Counted from the stretch's first letter, positions 33,974 through 43,838 are shown. The stretch is DNA of 64,000 nt from Sphingomonas sp. PP-CC-1A-547 (GCF_003610375.1 NZ_RAPZ01000010.1:1028161-1092160); one strand, 5' to 3'. The notes: a model not told the origin generated them from the letters alone. Program-made: numbers and translations.

Positions 33974-35197
33974 TCAGGCCTTGTGGTGCGCGTGGAACAG
34001 CTTGCCGCCTTCGACCACATACACGACCGCCAGCACGCCCAGCCCGATCGCGAGATAGCCGATCGCGAGCGGATAGGTCGTGCCGTTGTACGACTGGCCG
34101 ATCAGCGACCCGACGATCACCGCGCCGACGCTGGTGATGAACCCCTGGATCGACGATGCGGTGCCGGCGATATGCCCGACCGGCTCCATCGCCATCGCCC
34201 CGAAATTGGAGCCGCACAGGCCGATGCACGTCATGCTGAGCGCCTGGAACAGCATGTAGGTCCACAGCGATTCCGATCCTGCCGCGATCACGCCGATGTG
34301 GACCACCGAGAGCGCGATCAGCCCCAGCACCGCGGCCTGCGATATGAGGCGCGTGCCGAGACGCTCGACCAGCCGACTGTTGGCGAACGACGCGCACCCC
34401 ATCGAAAACGCGCAGACCGCGAACAGGATGGTGAACCGCTCGCCGGCATGGAACTCGTCGACGAAGATCTGCTGCGCGGACGAGACGAAGGCGATGATCC
34501 CACCGAACGTCATCGACGCGGCGACTGCATAGCCGGCCGAATAGCGGTTGGTCAGCGTCAGCGTGTACGCCTGGCGGAGCGACGCGAACGACAGTGGCGA
34601 CCGGCGCTCGACCGGCAGCGATTCCCGCAACCGCGTCACTGACCAGGCGAGGACGAACGCCGCAAAGCCTGCCAGCGCGTAGAAGATGAACCGCCACGGA
34701 CCGAACTGGAGCAGCACCTGCCCCAGGCTCGGCGCCATGATCGGCACCAGGAAGAAGATCATCTGCGCCACGGACAACGTGCGCGCCATCTGGCGACCCG
34801 AATACCGATCCCGCACGATCGCGACCGCGAGCACGCGCGTCGATGCGGACATCAGCCCTTGGAGAACGCGGGCACCGAGCAACGCGGCAAAAGTCTGCGA
34901 CCCGGCTGCGAAGATACTCGCCGCGACGAAGCCCGTGAGCGTGACGAGCAGGATGATCCGGCGGCCGTAGCGATCGGCGAGCGGCCCGTAGACGAGCTGC
35001 CCCGCGCCGAAGCCGAGCATGTACGCAGTGATGATCCACTGGCGGTGGTTCGCGGTGGCGATGCCGAGTTGGTGGCCGATATCGGCGAGCGCGGGCAGCA
35101 TCAGGTCGACGCCGAGTGCGTTGACCGCCATCAACGCGGCGATGAAGGCGACGAACTCGCCTGGACGCATCGATGGGGCAGCAATTTTGTCGTTCAT
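33974..35197 (-). CDS. Bcr/CflA-type multidrug efflux MFS transporter
   Basis: 407 residues, 12 predicted helices. Family hallmarks: ALMAVNALGVDLMLPALADI in the first helix, the motif A loop YGPLADRYGRRIIL, and GARVLQGLMSASTRVLAVAIVRD in helix 4. Relatives export bicyclomycin, chloramphenicol or other drugs with proton exchange. No regulator is adjacent apart from the convergent PAS-LuxR gene. Confidence 0.9.
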   Translation of the reverse strand: MNDKIAAPSMRPGEFVAFIAALMAVNALGVDLMLPALADIGHQLGIATANHRQWIITAYMLGFGAGQLVYGPLADRYGRRIILLVTLTGFVAASIFAAGSQTFAALLGARVLQGLMSASTRVLAVAIVRDRYSGRQMARTLSVAQMIFFLVPIMAPSLGQVLLQFGPWRFIFYALAGFAAFVLAWSVTRLRESLPVERRSPLSFASLRQAYTLTLTNRYSAGYAVAASMTFGGIIAFVSSAQQIFVDEFHAGERFTILFAVCAFSMGCASFANSRLVERLGTRLISQAAVLGLIALSVVHIGVIAAGSESLWTYMLFQALSMTCIGLCGSNFGAMAMEPVGHIAGTASSIQGFITSVGAVIVGSLIGQSYNGTTYPLAIGYLAIGLGVLAVVYVVEGGKLFHAHHKA

Positions 35198-35321
35198 CGA
35201 GGTCGCTTAGGACTGTCCCGGCTCGAACGCCATGCCCGAACGCGGGACTCGAATGCCATGATGCAAAGGCGATGGCGACTGACCGAACGGCGAGAATGCC
35301 GTCGATCAGTCGCCGATGCGC

Positions 35322-36068
35322 TTAGGGCTTCTTGAACTTGTAGACGAACTGGTCGGTCGTGCCGCGGATCGCGGGGTCGAACACCGGCTTGGTGTGGTCG
35401 TCGGCCGGATTGCGCAGTGCGGTGGACTCGCCAACGAACTTGAACCCCGCCGCCTGGACCTGCGCCTTCACCGTGGCCGGGTCGATCCGGTGCCGCGTCT
35501 CGGTCCCGCCCAAGCCGCTGCCGGGGGCATCCGCATGATCGATCACGACGTAGATGCCGCCGCGCTTGAGCATGTTGAACACCGCCTTGTCGAACGCCTT
35601 CAACGCGCCCTCGCCGCCGCCGTTATTGGCGATGTCGTGGTAGTTCTGCACGGTCCAGAACAGGTCGACCGGCTTGGGCGAGGTCGGTAGGTTGGTAGTC
35701 TGGACGACGGCGGTGACGTTGGCGAGATTGCGCGCCTGAAGTGCGGGCAGCGTCTTCTCGGCATATTTCGCGCCGGCTGCCGGCCAGACCGCGTAGACAT
35801 GGCCCTTGGGTCCGACGACGCCAGTGAAGATGCGGGTCCAATAGCCCGCACCCGGCAGGTAATCGACGACAACGTTGCCCGGCCGCACGCCGGAGAAGGC
35901 GAGCACGTCGGCGGCCTTGCGGCGGGCATCGTCGCCTTGCTGATCGGCGCGCGCCGGATCGGCGAGCGCGCTGGTGACCGCGGGGCTGACCTTCTGCGCA
36001 TGCGCGGCCGTTGTGCTCGCTGCGATGGTCATTGCCACCGCAACGCTCGTCCAGATCGTTTTCATCAT
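35322..36068 (-). CDS. Exported class I methyltransferase-fold protein
   Basis: 248 residues. The first 24 are a Sec signal peptide ending AAHAQ. The mature part carries a SAM-methyltransferase fold: GNVVVDYLPGAGYWTRIF (degenerate motif I with GAG), KGHVYAVWP, DLFWTVQNYHDIAN and LKRGGIYVVIDHADAPGSGLG. It resembles predicted methyltransferases of the COG4798 type, which are also exported. SAM is not expected in the periplasm, so the activity is doubtful or the substrate unusual. Two Met codons open the gene; either can be the start. Confidence 0.8.
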   Translation of the reverse strand: MMKTIWTSVAVAMTIAASTTAAHAQKVSPAVTSALADPARADQQGDDARRKAADVLAFSGVRPGNVVVDYLPGAGYWTRIFTGVVGPKGHVYAVWPAAGAKYAEKTLPALQARNLANVTAVVQTTNLPTSPKPVDLFWTVQNYHDIANNGGGEGALKAFDKAVFNMLKRGGIYVVIDHADAPGSGLGGTETRHRIDPATVKAQVQAAGFKFVGESTALRNPADDHTKPVFDPAIRGTTDQFVYKFKKP

Positions 36069-36130
36069 CCGTCTCCCATCGTCCGGACGACAATGCCGGC
36101 TCGGTGGGCAGGATCGGCCGGAAGCCGGCG

Positions 36131-36403
36131 CTAGTCCAGATCGTTTTCGCTGATGACGACGATCTCCTGGTCGGGATCGCGCGCCAGTGCGACGACGCCG
36201 AGCTCCGCGATCTCTTCGGCATGCTGCTTGAAGATCGCCACCGCGTCGCCTTCGGGCGATACCGTGCTCAGCGCTTCGAGCACGTCGTACTGGACCGCGA
36301 ACTGATAGCGTTCCTCGCTCACTTCGGCCTCAAACTCGACCTGGCGCAGGTCGCTATTGTCCTCGAGGGTCTTGGTATCGATGTTCAAACGGTCTTCGGC
36401 CAT
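36131..36403 (-). CDS. DUF1488-like small protein
   Basis: 90 acidic residues. From residue 30 there is a YQFAVQYDVLEALSTVSPEG strand-helix, an AIFKQHAEEIAELGV helix and a terminal IVVISENDLD strand, the order seen in DUF1488 proteins (aL...FxxHxxxIxxxa...I.I...D). The N-terminus LNIDTKTLEDNSDLRQVEFE is less typical. Function unknown. The ATG at 36403 is chosen over the longer frame, which enters the intergenic hairpin. Confidence 0.6.
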   Translation of the reverse strand: MAEDRLNIDTKTLEDNSDLRQVEFEAEVSEERYQFAVQYDVLEALSTVSPEGDAVAIFKQHAEEIAELGVVALARDPDQEIVVISENDLD

Positions 36404-36436
36404 GTCTTCGCTCCTGCTATGCGCCGACAACAGTCC

Positions 36437-36464
36437 GGGGGCGGAATCGAGCCATTCCACCCCC
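36437..36464. other. Hairpin between autotransporter and DUF1488-like gene
   Basis: GGGGGCGGAAT and ATTCCACCCCC form a near-perfect 11-base stem (one mismatch) around CGAGCC. It follows the autotransporter stop on the minus strand and may protect or end that transcript; no T-tract is present. Confidence 0.4.
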
Positions 36465-36479
36465 GAAAAGTGCGGTTGC

Positions 36480-39400
36480 CTAGAGCCCGATCTGGAGGTT
36501 GGCGCGCAACGACAGCGCGACGCGGCCCTGTTGCTGCTCGGCGTTGAACTCGCCGCCCATCCGGAAGATGCCGTTGCCACCGACGCCGCGCAGCTTGCCG
36601 ACCCAGCCGCTGGTGCGCTTGTCGGGGGTCAGCGTGAACGACTGGCCGCCTTCGAACGACGCGGTCGTCGCGCCCAGGCCGCCACCGACGATCTGGCGAC
36701 GGCCGCCTTCGGCTTCGACGCGGAACCAGCCATTCTCGAACTTGGGTCCGCCGAAGTTCAGCCCGAGTGCGCCGCTGCCGGTGACCGCCAGCTCGTCGCT
36801 GGTCCGCGACCGAACGACGATGTCGATCGCCTTGCCGCCGCCGGTCTCGCTATAGCCGTCCTCCTTGAGCTTGTAGTAATCGATCGCGAGCACCGGCCGG
36901 AAGGTGAGCATGCCGGTGCCCGCCTCGTACGACAGGCCGCCGGATGCTGCGTACAGCGTGCCGTCCCAGTTGCCTTTAGCGGTCCGGGCAACGGCCTCGG
37001 CGCCGATCGCGCCGGCGAACTGACGGACACCGTCGAACTTCACCTTCGCCCCCGAAGCGCGGGCATTGGCCTGCAGGCCGCCCCAATGCCCGCGCCAGTA
37101 TCCGGCCAGCTCATACTGGTCCGAATTCACCTCGTTGTCCGTACCGTCGTCGGCATCCTGGCCGTGCAGATAGGCTAGCGAGGTCCCAAAATTGCCCACG
37201 CCCGTCTTGTATTCCGCGCCCGCCGAGACGCCCCAGCCGCTGATGTCGTAGCCCGCAGTATCGGCGACGCTCTTCGACGTGCCCCACGCGACCTGCGTCA
37301 CCCAATAGCCCCATTTGCCTTCGTCCTTGAACGGGCCGTGCGGGTCGGCGAGCAGGCGGGCGGTGGCGCGCGAGCCCATCGTCACGGTCTCGAACGTGCC
37401 GCCGGCATGGTCGGGCAGCATCTGGCGGACCGAACCGCGGAACGCGTCGGCCTCGGTGATGTTGAGGAACGCGCCGCCTACCTTCGCGTCGTTGCCGAGC
37501 GCCTTGTAGATCGCGTCATACGCCGACGCCTGCGAGCGGTTGAGCCCGAGTTCGGTCGATGATTTACGCGCGATGTCGACGGCCAGGTCGTTGCCCGTGC
37601 CGGTCGCGATACTGCCCTTGTAGAGGAACGGGAGCGTCGTCGTGGTCGCGGTCAGGTTGGCGGCGCCCGTCAGCGTGCCGGCACGCAGAACGGTGTAGCG
37701 CCCCTCCGCATCGACGACGCTGGTGAGCTTCAGGGCAAGCTTCGAATCCTTGTCGAACGATGCCGTGCCCGCGACCTGGATCATCGTGCTGGTGCCGCCC
37801 GCCTTGTCGAGCGTCACGGCGAGGATACCGCCGCCGCCGACCGATAGCGACGCGATCGATGCGGCCTTTGTGATGTCGAGCGTGCCGCCGTTGACCGCGA
37901 CCGCGAGGCCGCCCGAATTGGCGAGCGTGCCGGAGAAGCGCGACGTGCCGCCGAGCGTCAGCGTGTCGGTACCGCCACCGAAGTCCGCCGCACCGCTGAA
38001 CACCGAGGTCCCTGCGAGCGTAAGTGCGTCATTGCCAGCGCCGAACACTGCGCCGCCGGTGAAGTTGGCATCGCCCGCCAGCGAGAGGCGGTTGTTGCCG
38101 GTGCCGAAGCGGGCGGTGCCGGCGACCGTGCCGTCCGCGACGTCGAATACGTCGTTGCCGCTGCCGAAGCGGACGTCGCCGACGATCGCGGGCGCCGCGA
38201 TGCCGGTCGCGACTGCGGTCTGACGGACGATCGCGCCGGTGGTGTTAGCCGAGAGGTCGATCGCGACGTTGCGCTCGGAGGTGGCGAGCGCACCCGATGC
38301 GCCGATGCCGCCGCTGTTCTCGACCAGCGTGACGGTGCCCGAGCGATCGAGGATGGCGATCGCGGTGCCGTCGGCGGCCTGTGCGGTCGCCTTGATCGTG
38401 CCGCTGTTGCGGATCGTGGCGACGGATGCGCCGGTGTCGACCAGGACCGCCGTCGAACGCGATGCGGCTGTGCCGCCGCCTGACGCGGCGATCGTTCCAG
38501 CGTTGCGGATCTCGGGGGTCGACGCACCTGTACCGAGCTTCAACGCGGTCGCACTCGCGCCGTTTGCGGTTGCCGCTACGGTGCCGTTGATGCCGATCCC
38601 GCCCACGATCGTCACCGCACCGCCAAGGCCACCGATCGCCAAGCCATTGCCCTCGATACCGCCATAGACGCCGCTGCCCGCGATGCCGCCATCGACGATC
38701 AGCCCGAAGCCGGTCCCGGTGCCGGCGACCGCGCCGATCGCGACGGCGCGCGTGGCCGATCCGATCTGCACCGCGGGCGCCGCGCCGAAGGAGGTGATCG
38801 CCGCGGAGCCTTCGGTGGCGTCGGGAAGACCGTCCTTGTCCTCGTCGGTATCGGTCGTGCTCGCGTCCTTTGGCGGGATCGCGAAGATGATGCCGCCCGA
38901 AACGTTGCCCGCGACGATCAGCGCCGAGCCGCCCTGCAACAGGTCGTCGGCGTCGAGCTTCGACACGTCGGCAGGCGCCGTCGCATAGCGATAGCCGGTC
39001 GAGCCGAGCGCGCCCTGCACCACCAGCGCGCCGGTGATGTCGCCATCGACGCGTGCGGCGACTGCACCCTGGCCGATTGCCGCGATCGTGCCAGCAAGCC
39101 GGACGTTGCCAGTGACGTCTGCGATCCGCACGCCGGTCGATCCGTTGCCGGTGACCGATGTCTGGCCGTCATGCGTGAACGCGCCGGTCAGCGGTCCGCC
39201 GAGCCAGATACCGGCGGAGTTGTTACCCTTCACCGTGATCGCGCCGCTGTTGACGATCGCCCCCGTGTACGCGCCCGCGGTGCGGATGCCGGAGCGGCCC
39301 GTGCCCGCCGCGAACGGGCCATCGAGGTCGCCGTCCTTGTCGGTGTCGGTCGCGACATAGCTTTCGTCAATGATGATCTTGCCGGTCGCCGCGTTGGTGA

Positions 39401-39686
39401 TCCCGCCGCCGGTGCCGGCGTTGGCGAGGATACCGGTCGATCCGTCGGCGTTGGTCACCTGGATCGTGCCTTCATTGCTGACCGAGTTGACGCTGTCGAC
39501 GGTTACCGCGGTGCCGGTGGTCGGCGTCACCGAACCGGCGGCGGCTATGCGGATATTGTCGGGGGCGCCAGCCTTGATCGTCGAGGTCCGCACCGTGTCG
39601 GTCCGCTTGGTGTCGATCACGGTCTGCGCCTGGGCGCCGGTCGTTACCGCGAACAGGCAGGTGGTGGTCAGCAGGAGACGACGCAT
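36480..39686 (-). CDS. Autotransporter (type Va) with repetitive passenger
   Basis: 1068 residues. Signal peptide to about residue 21 (GAQAQ), a passenger of beta-helix-like repeats to about residue 770 (for example ITVKGNNSAGIWLGG, IRNAGTIAASGGG, FGTGNNRLSLAGDANF), and an autotransporter barrel from about 800 (WGYWVTQVAWGTS) ending in LQIGL rather than the usual Phe. Two loops hold D-x-D-x-D-G motifs typical of calcium sites, near residues 113-121 and 276-287. It is probably a surface adhesin or similar. The ATG at 39686 gives the clean signal peptide. Confidence 0.87.
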   Translation of the reverse strand: MRRLLLTTTCLFAVTTGAQAQTVIDTKRTDTVRTSTIKAGAPDNIRIAAAGSVTPTTGTAVTVDSVNSVSNEGTIQVTNADGSTGILANAGTGGGITNAATGKIIIDESYVATDTDKDGDLDGPFAAGTGRSGIRTAGAYTGAIVNSGAITVKGNNSAGIWLGGPLTGAFTHDGQTSVTGNGSTGVRIADVTGNVRLAGTIAAIGQGAVAARVDGDITGALVVQGALGSTGYRYATAPADVSKLDADDLLQGGSALIVAGNVSGGIIFAIPPKDASTTDTDEDKDGLPDATEGSAAITSFGAAPAVQIGSATRAVAIGAVAGTGTGFGLIVDGGIAGSGVYGGIEGNGLAIGGLGGAVTIVGGIGINGTVAATANGASATALKLGTGASTPEIRNAGTIAASGGGTAASRSTAVLVDTGASVATIRNSGTIKATAQAADGTAIAILDRSGTVTLVENSGGIGASGALATSERNVAIDLSANTTGAIVRQTAVATGIAAPAIVGDVRFGSGNDVFDVADGTVAGTARFGTGNNRLSLAGDANFTGGAVFGAGNDALTLAGTSVFSGAADFGGGTDTLTLGGTSRFSGTLANSGGLAVAVNGGTLDITKAASIASLSVGGGGILAVTLDKAGGTSTMIQVAGTASFDKDSKLALKLTSVVDAEGRYTVLRAGTLTGAANLTATTTTLPFLYKGSIATGTGNDLAVDIARKSSTELGLNRSQASAYDAIYKALGNDAKVGGAFLNITEADAFRGSVRQMLPDHAGGTFETVTMGSRATARLLADPHGPFKDEGKWGYWVTQVAWGTSKSVADTAGYDISGWGVSAGAEYKTGVGNFGTSLAYLHGQDADDGTDNEVNSDQYELAGYWRGHWGGLQANARASGAKVKFDGVRQFAGAIGAEAVARTAKGNWDGTLYAASGGLSYEAGTGMLTFRPVLAIDYYKLKEDGYSETGGGKAIDIVVRSRTSDELAVTGSGALGLNFGGPKFENGWFRVEAEGGRRQIVGGGLGATTASFEGGQSFTLTPDKRTSGWVGKLRGVGGNGIFRMGGEFNAEQQQGRVALSLRANLQIGL

Positions 39687-39822
39687 ACGGAACCCTTTTC
39701 GATGTGTTTTCGAGAAGAGGACGGAGACGTGGCCTGCGAACCTTGAAGCGTGATGTACTATGGTGCGGCACAATGGCCGCGGCGGCGCGTTGTGCGGCGG
39801 ACATCTTCAGGGAAATGCCAGC

Positions 39823-40308
39823 ATGATCACCACCATCGCCGAACTCGACCGCATCCGCGACGACAGCAAGCGCCTCGTCACGACGCGCTCGGTGATGTCG
39901 GCGGGCGCGGCGGTCGTGCCGATCCCCGGCGCGGACATCGTCGCGGACATCGGCCTGCTCACCAAGCTGCTGCCCGAGATCAGCAAGCGCTTCGGGCTCG
40001 ATCACGAACAGGTGCAGAAGCTCGAGCCGCAACTTGCGCAGCAGGCGCTGGTGATGGCGTCGAGTCTGGGCAACACGATGATCGGCCGGATGGTGACGAA
40101 GCGTATCGTCGTTGCGCTCCTCCGCCGCGTCGGCGCGCGCATCGCGGTGGGGTCGATGGCGAAGTTCGTGCCTTTTGCGGGCTCGGCGGTGGCGGCGACG
40201 ATCAGCTTCGGCGCGATGAAGCTGGTCGGTAATTCGCATGTGGAGGATTGCTACAAGACGGCGCTGGCGCTGCTGCCGGCTGAGCAGCGAGCACTGGCGA
40301 AAGGCTGA
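39823..40308 (+). CDS. DUF697-like membrane-associated protein
   Basis: 161 residues with two hydrophobic hairpins: SAGAAVVPIPGADIVADIGLL (about residues 28-50) and VPFAGSAVAATISFGAMKLV (about 120-142). The PIPGAD and P-x-x-G-x-x-AA helices plus the central basic LLRRVGARIAVG resemble DUF697 proteins, which include C-terminal parts of some GTPases; here it stands alone without a G domain. Function unknown. ATG at 39823 follows AGGGAAA. It converges on the TonB receptor gene across a family C repeat. Confidence 0.6.
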   Translation: MITTIAELDRIRDDSKRLVTTRSVMSAGAAVVPIPGADIVADIGLLTKLLPEISKRFGLDHEQVQKLEPQLAQQALVMASSLGNTMIGRMVTKRIVVALLRRVGARIAVGSMAKFVPFAGSAVAATISFGAMKLVGNSHVEDCYKTALALLPAEQRALAKG

Positions 40309-40314
40309 CTCCTG

Positions 40315-40440
40315 ATCCTCCCCCGCAAGGGGGAGGTGGATCGCGTAGCGAGACGGAGGGGGAGGACACGCAACGGATGTTGTCATTACCTCCCCCTCCG
40401 TCTGGCAAGAGCCAGCCACCTCCCCCTGGCGGGGGAGGAT
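40315..40440. repeat. Family C palindrome, copy 3
   Basis: ATCCTCCCCCGCAAGGGGGA to CCCCTGGCGGGGGAGGAT, with GACGGAGGGGGAGGACAC and CCTCCCCCTCCGTCTGGC inside. Between the convergent DUF697-like and TonB-receptor genes. Confidence 0.88.
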
Positions 40441-40452
40441 TCGAAAGGTTCG

Positions 40453-42873
40453 CTAAAACGCTGCGTCCAGGCCGATGCGGATGGTCCTCGGACGTTGCGG
40501 GGTAATCTGGCCACTCCCGACCTGGAACGGTGTCCCCAGCGCGAACCGGTTGCCGACGCTATCCGTCAGGTTCGTTACCCCAAGCGTCACGCCCAACGCA
40601 GGCCGCCCGATCCGCGCAGTAAGCGCCGTATCGAGATAATCGCCCTGCTCTTCGCCCAGTACCGGCCCGACACCCAACCGGGACCGCCCGACATAGCGCG
40701 CCCAGCCATACACCCGCAGTTCCAGATCCCGCCCGATATCACGCCGGTAATCCGCCCCCAGCCGCCCGGCATAGCGCGCGATGTTGGGCACCTGGCTCAT
40801 CCGCGCCAGCGCCACGAACAGCGCGGCACTCGGCTCCGTCACGCGGCTGTCGTTATAGGTGAAGCCCGCATCGAGCGTCAGCCCGGCGACCGGTTTCCAC
40901 CCGCCCATCGCACTGAACGTCCAGATCCGCCCATCGCCGATGTTGGCGGTACTTGGCAGGCCGGTCGCGTCGATGAAATCCGCCTGGATATCCTGCCAGA
41001 TCGTGTGCGACACGCTCGCCGTCAGGTACGCGCGATCGACACCCGCGAGCCCGAAGCGCACGCCGCTCTCCAGCGTCCGCACGCGATCATTCTCGAACCG
41101 CCGGACGAAATCGCTCTCGATCGCGAGCCCGCCGGGCCGAAACCCCTGCTGGTAGCGGCCGTACAGCGACACCTTCGGCAACACCGCGGCGATCAGCGAG
41201 GCGGACGGCAGCACGCTCGTCTCGATCCGGTCCGCCGTCACGCGCGAACGGGCGAGCGCGACCGCCTCCAACCGCGCCGGTGCGATGTCCTCGCCGGTCC
41301 CCGCGAGCGACGCCCGGGTCACGCGCGCGCCGGCGGTGGCGGTCAACCCGCGCACCAACTGCAAGCTCCCCTCGCCGTACAACGTCGCCTCGTCGATGCT
41401 GTTGGTCACGCCCGTCACTGGCGCGGGCGCATCGACCGGGCCGAGCGAGCGCGACAACCGCGTGCGATTATGCGTGTAACTGCCGCCGACCACCCAGCCG
41501 AACCCGTTACGCATCGGCCGCCATACGCGCGTCTCGTTCGCGATCATGTCGGTCGCGTTGCGTTGCGCGAACACGCGCGGACTGCCCGCGGCTGTCGTCA
41601 GGGGGCTGCCGAATGCAGGCCAGTTGGTGATCGGTAGCGTCGGATCGACGGCCGGCAGGGTCGCGTCGTAGCGTTCGGTCAGCGTCTGGCTGACGATCCC
41701 GGTCGAGGATTTGACCTTCAGCCCGCCGATCGCGCCCGACACGACGACCTGCCCCATCGTGTAGTCCGCGGAGAACCCCTGCACGATCGCGCTCGACCGC
41801 GTCAGCGGCGGCGCGTCGCGGTCCGCGTACTGGCTGTCGTCGCCCTTGGTCCATTGCCCGATCCCGCCGAGATCGACCGTCCAGCCATTCCCCGCATCGA
41901 GCCGCAGCGCCGCCCGCCCGCCGCCGATCCTCGTGCGGTTCACATCGCGCCGGTCGAGCACCGGATTGTCGATATACCCGCCCTCGCTGACGCCGTAGCC
42001 GACGACGCGCAGCGCCACGCGCTCGCCGAGCGGCACGTTCAGCGTCGCGCCCAGATCCGCGCCCGGATCGCCGTGCCACGTCGCCGACAAACCTCCCGCG
42101 ATCGACGCCGACACTGCGCCCAATTCCGGCGCGTTCGGCACGGTGCGGATGATGCCGCCGAGCGACCCTGCCCCGTACAGCGTACCCTGCGGCCCCTCGA
42201 GCACCTCGACCGAGGCGATATCGTAGAGCCGCAGGTCAGGATCGGGCGCATTGTAGCTCAGCCGCAGGTCGCCGAAATACTGGCCGACGGTGGTCTGGGT
42301 CGGTCCGGTGAAGCTGGAATCGGCGATACCACGTATGAACAGCTTGTTGCGCCCTGCGCCCAGATGCGTCGACGATACGCTGGCCAGCCGCGCGAGGATC
42401 GCCTCGGTCCCGCCCGCGCCGCCGAGCGCAAGGTCGACGCCATCGAGCAACGCGACTTGCCCTGCGAAATCGCGCAGTCGCACGTCGCGCTTGCTGCCGG
42501 TGACGACGATGTCCGCGCCCTGGACCGCCGGAGGTGCGGTGATCGGCACGACTTTCTTCTGCTTCACCCGAACGACGCGGGGCGTGCGGGCAGTCAGCCG
42601 CCATCCGAATGCGCCCGCTGCGACGACATCGGCATTCGCCGCAGTCGCCAGCCGGTCGAGTGCCTCGCGGGCGGTCATCCGTCCGCGCACTGCGGGCACG
42701 CGCCGCGCCCACAGCCCTGGATCGCCGACGACGATACTTGTCCCCGACTGACGCCCGAGCGCCAGCACCGCGTCCCCAAGACGCCCTGCCGGCAAGTCGA
42801 CCGCCCCCTGCCCCGCCTGCGCGGGAGCGGCGACGGCGAGCGCCGCGACGACCAGACATCCGCGCATCCTCAC
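40453..42873 (-). CDS. TonB-dependent receptor with N-terminal STN domain (FecA type)
   Basis: 806 residues: signal peptide to about residue 20, a secretin/TonB short N-terminal (STN) signalling domain (about 22-95, AGRLGDAVLALGRQSGTSIV), a plug domain from GADIVVTGSK, with VEVLEGPQGTLYGAGSLGG near 230, and a 22-strand barrel ending in Phe. The STN domain contacts FecR when ligand is bound. It forms a transcript with the sigma and FecR genes; GTG at 42873 overlaps the fecR-like stop (GTGA), and ATG at 42867 is an alternative. The ligand may be a siderophore, peptide or sugar; the sequence does not say. Confidence 0.9.
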   Translation of the reverse strand: MRMRGCLVVAALAVAAPAQAGQGAVDLPAGRLGDAVLALGRQSGTSIVVGDPGLWARRVPAVRGRMTAREALDRLATAANADVVAAGAFGWRLTARTPRVVRVKQKKVVPITAPPAVQGADIVVTGSKRDVRLRDFAGQVALLDGVDLALGGAGGTEAILARLASVSSTHLGAGRNKLFIRGIADSSFTGPTQTTVGQYFGDLRLSYNAPDPDLRLYDIASVEVLEGPQGTLYGAGSLGGIIRTVPNAPELGAVSASIAGGLSATWHGDPGADLGATLNVPLGERVALRVVGYGVSEGGYIDNPVLDRRDVNRTRIGGGRAALRLDAGNGWTVDLGGIGQWTKGDDSQYADRDAPPLTRSSAIVQGFSADYTMGQVVVSGAIGGLKVKSSTGIVSQTLTERYDATLPAVDPTLPITNWPAFGSPLTTAAGSPRVFAQRNATDMIANETRVWRPMRNGFGWVVGGSYTHNRTRLSRSLGPVDAPAPVTGVTNSIDEATLYGEGSLQLVRGLTATAGARVTRASLAGTGEDIAPARLEAVALARSRVTADRIETSVLPSASLIAAVLPKVSLYGRYQQGFRPGGLAIESDFVRRFENDRVRTLESGVRFGLAGVDRAYLTASVSHTIWQDIQADFIDATGLPSTANIGDGRIWTFSAMGGWKPVAGLTLDAGFTYNDSRVTEPSAALFVALARMSQVPNIARYAGRLGADYRRDIGRDLELRVYGWARYVGRSRLGVGPVLGEEQGDYLDTALTARIGRPALGVTLGVTNLTDSVGNRFALGTPFQVGSGQITPQRPRTIRIGLDAAF

Positions 42874-43805
42874 GAGCGCGAGGACATCACCCAGTGACCG
42901 CCACGCTTGCGGATCGCGACACCCAGCAGCGGCGCGGCGAGGCGGGGATCGCCCGACAGCTTGGCCGTCGCGATGCTGCCGCTGAACGCGCGTTTCGCGA
43001 CGCCCGGATCGGCGCGCAGGTCGACGCCCAGCGCGCGCGACAGGTCGTCGGCGACTTCCGCCAGCGTCGCGCCCTCATACGCCAACACGCTGTCGCGCCA
43101 CGATCCGACGCTGGCGACATCGACTGCGGTCACGGTCGCCTTGCCGTCGCGGACGACCAGCCCCTGCCCCTTCACGAGCCGGATGCCGCCCTGTCCAGGG
43201 TTATAGTCGACCGCGCCTTCCGACACCGCGACACGCGTTTCAGCGCGCGCAAACTTCACGTCGAACGCGGTGCCGACATCGACCAGCCGAGCGCCACCGA
43301 CGCTGACCTCGAACGGATCGCTGTCGTCGTGCCGGATCACGAACATCGCCTCGCCGCGCTCGAGCGTCGCGACCCGCGGATCGTCGCGATCGAGCATCAG
43401 GCGCGTCGCACCACCCATCGCGATTGTGCTTCCATCGGCAAGCCGAACCGTCCGCATCGTCCCCGCCGCGGTTTCGACGGCATAAGGATGCGCGCGCGTT
43501 TCGATCGCCTCATAGCCGACGAACAGCGCGAGCGACGCGGCGATCGCTCCACCGGCCCAGACCGGCCAGCGCCTCCGCGCAGGCTGCATCACGATCGGCG
43601 CGGCCTGCACGGGAGGCACCGCCGCCGCCATCTCCTCGATATCCATCGACATCGCATGATACGCCGCCGCATGGCGCGGGTCCGCCTCCAGCCAGGCGTG
43701 GAACGCGGGCCAGTCGTCGAACGCATCGCTGCCGGTGCGGACCACCCAGTCCAGCGCGGCCTCGTTCAGCGTGCGTTCTTCGATGTCGTCATGCTCCGCC
43801 ATCAT
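42870..43805 (-). CDS. FecR family anti-sigma/signal-transfer protein
   Basis: 311 residues. N-terminal cytoplasmic DUF4880-like part (EAALDWVVRTGSDAFDDWPA, HAAAYHAMSMD), one membrane helix (about residues 85-102), then a periplasmic FecR domain (GTMRTVRLADGSTIAMGGAT, LERGEAMFVIRHDDSDPFEV, GTAFDVKF) and a C-terminal STN-like part (GATLAEVADDLSRALGVDL). It passes the receptor signal to the ECF sigma factor encoded 33 bases upstream. Confidence 0.92.
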   Translation of the reverse strand: MMAEHDDIEERTLNEAALDWVVRTGSDAFDDWPAFHAWLEADPRHAAAYHAMSMDIEEMAAAVPPVQAAPIVMQPARRRWPVWAGGAIAASLALFVGYEAIETRAHPYAVETAAGTMRTVRLADGSTIAMGGATRLMLDRDDPRVATLERGEAMFVIRHDDSDPFEVSVGGARLVDVGTAFDVKFARAETRVAVSEGAVDYNPGQGGIRLVKGQGLVVRDGKATVTAVDVASVGSWRDSVLAYEGATLAEVADDLSRALGVDLRADPGVAKRAFSGSIATAKLSGDPRLAAPLLGVAIRKRGGHWVMSSRS

Positions 43806-43838
43806 GGCCTCCTATAGCCGAAGACGGAGACGTTGCGA

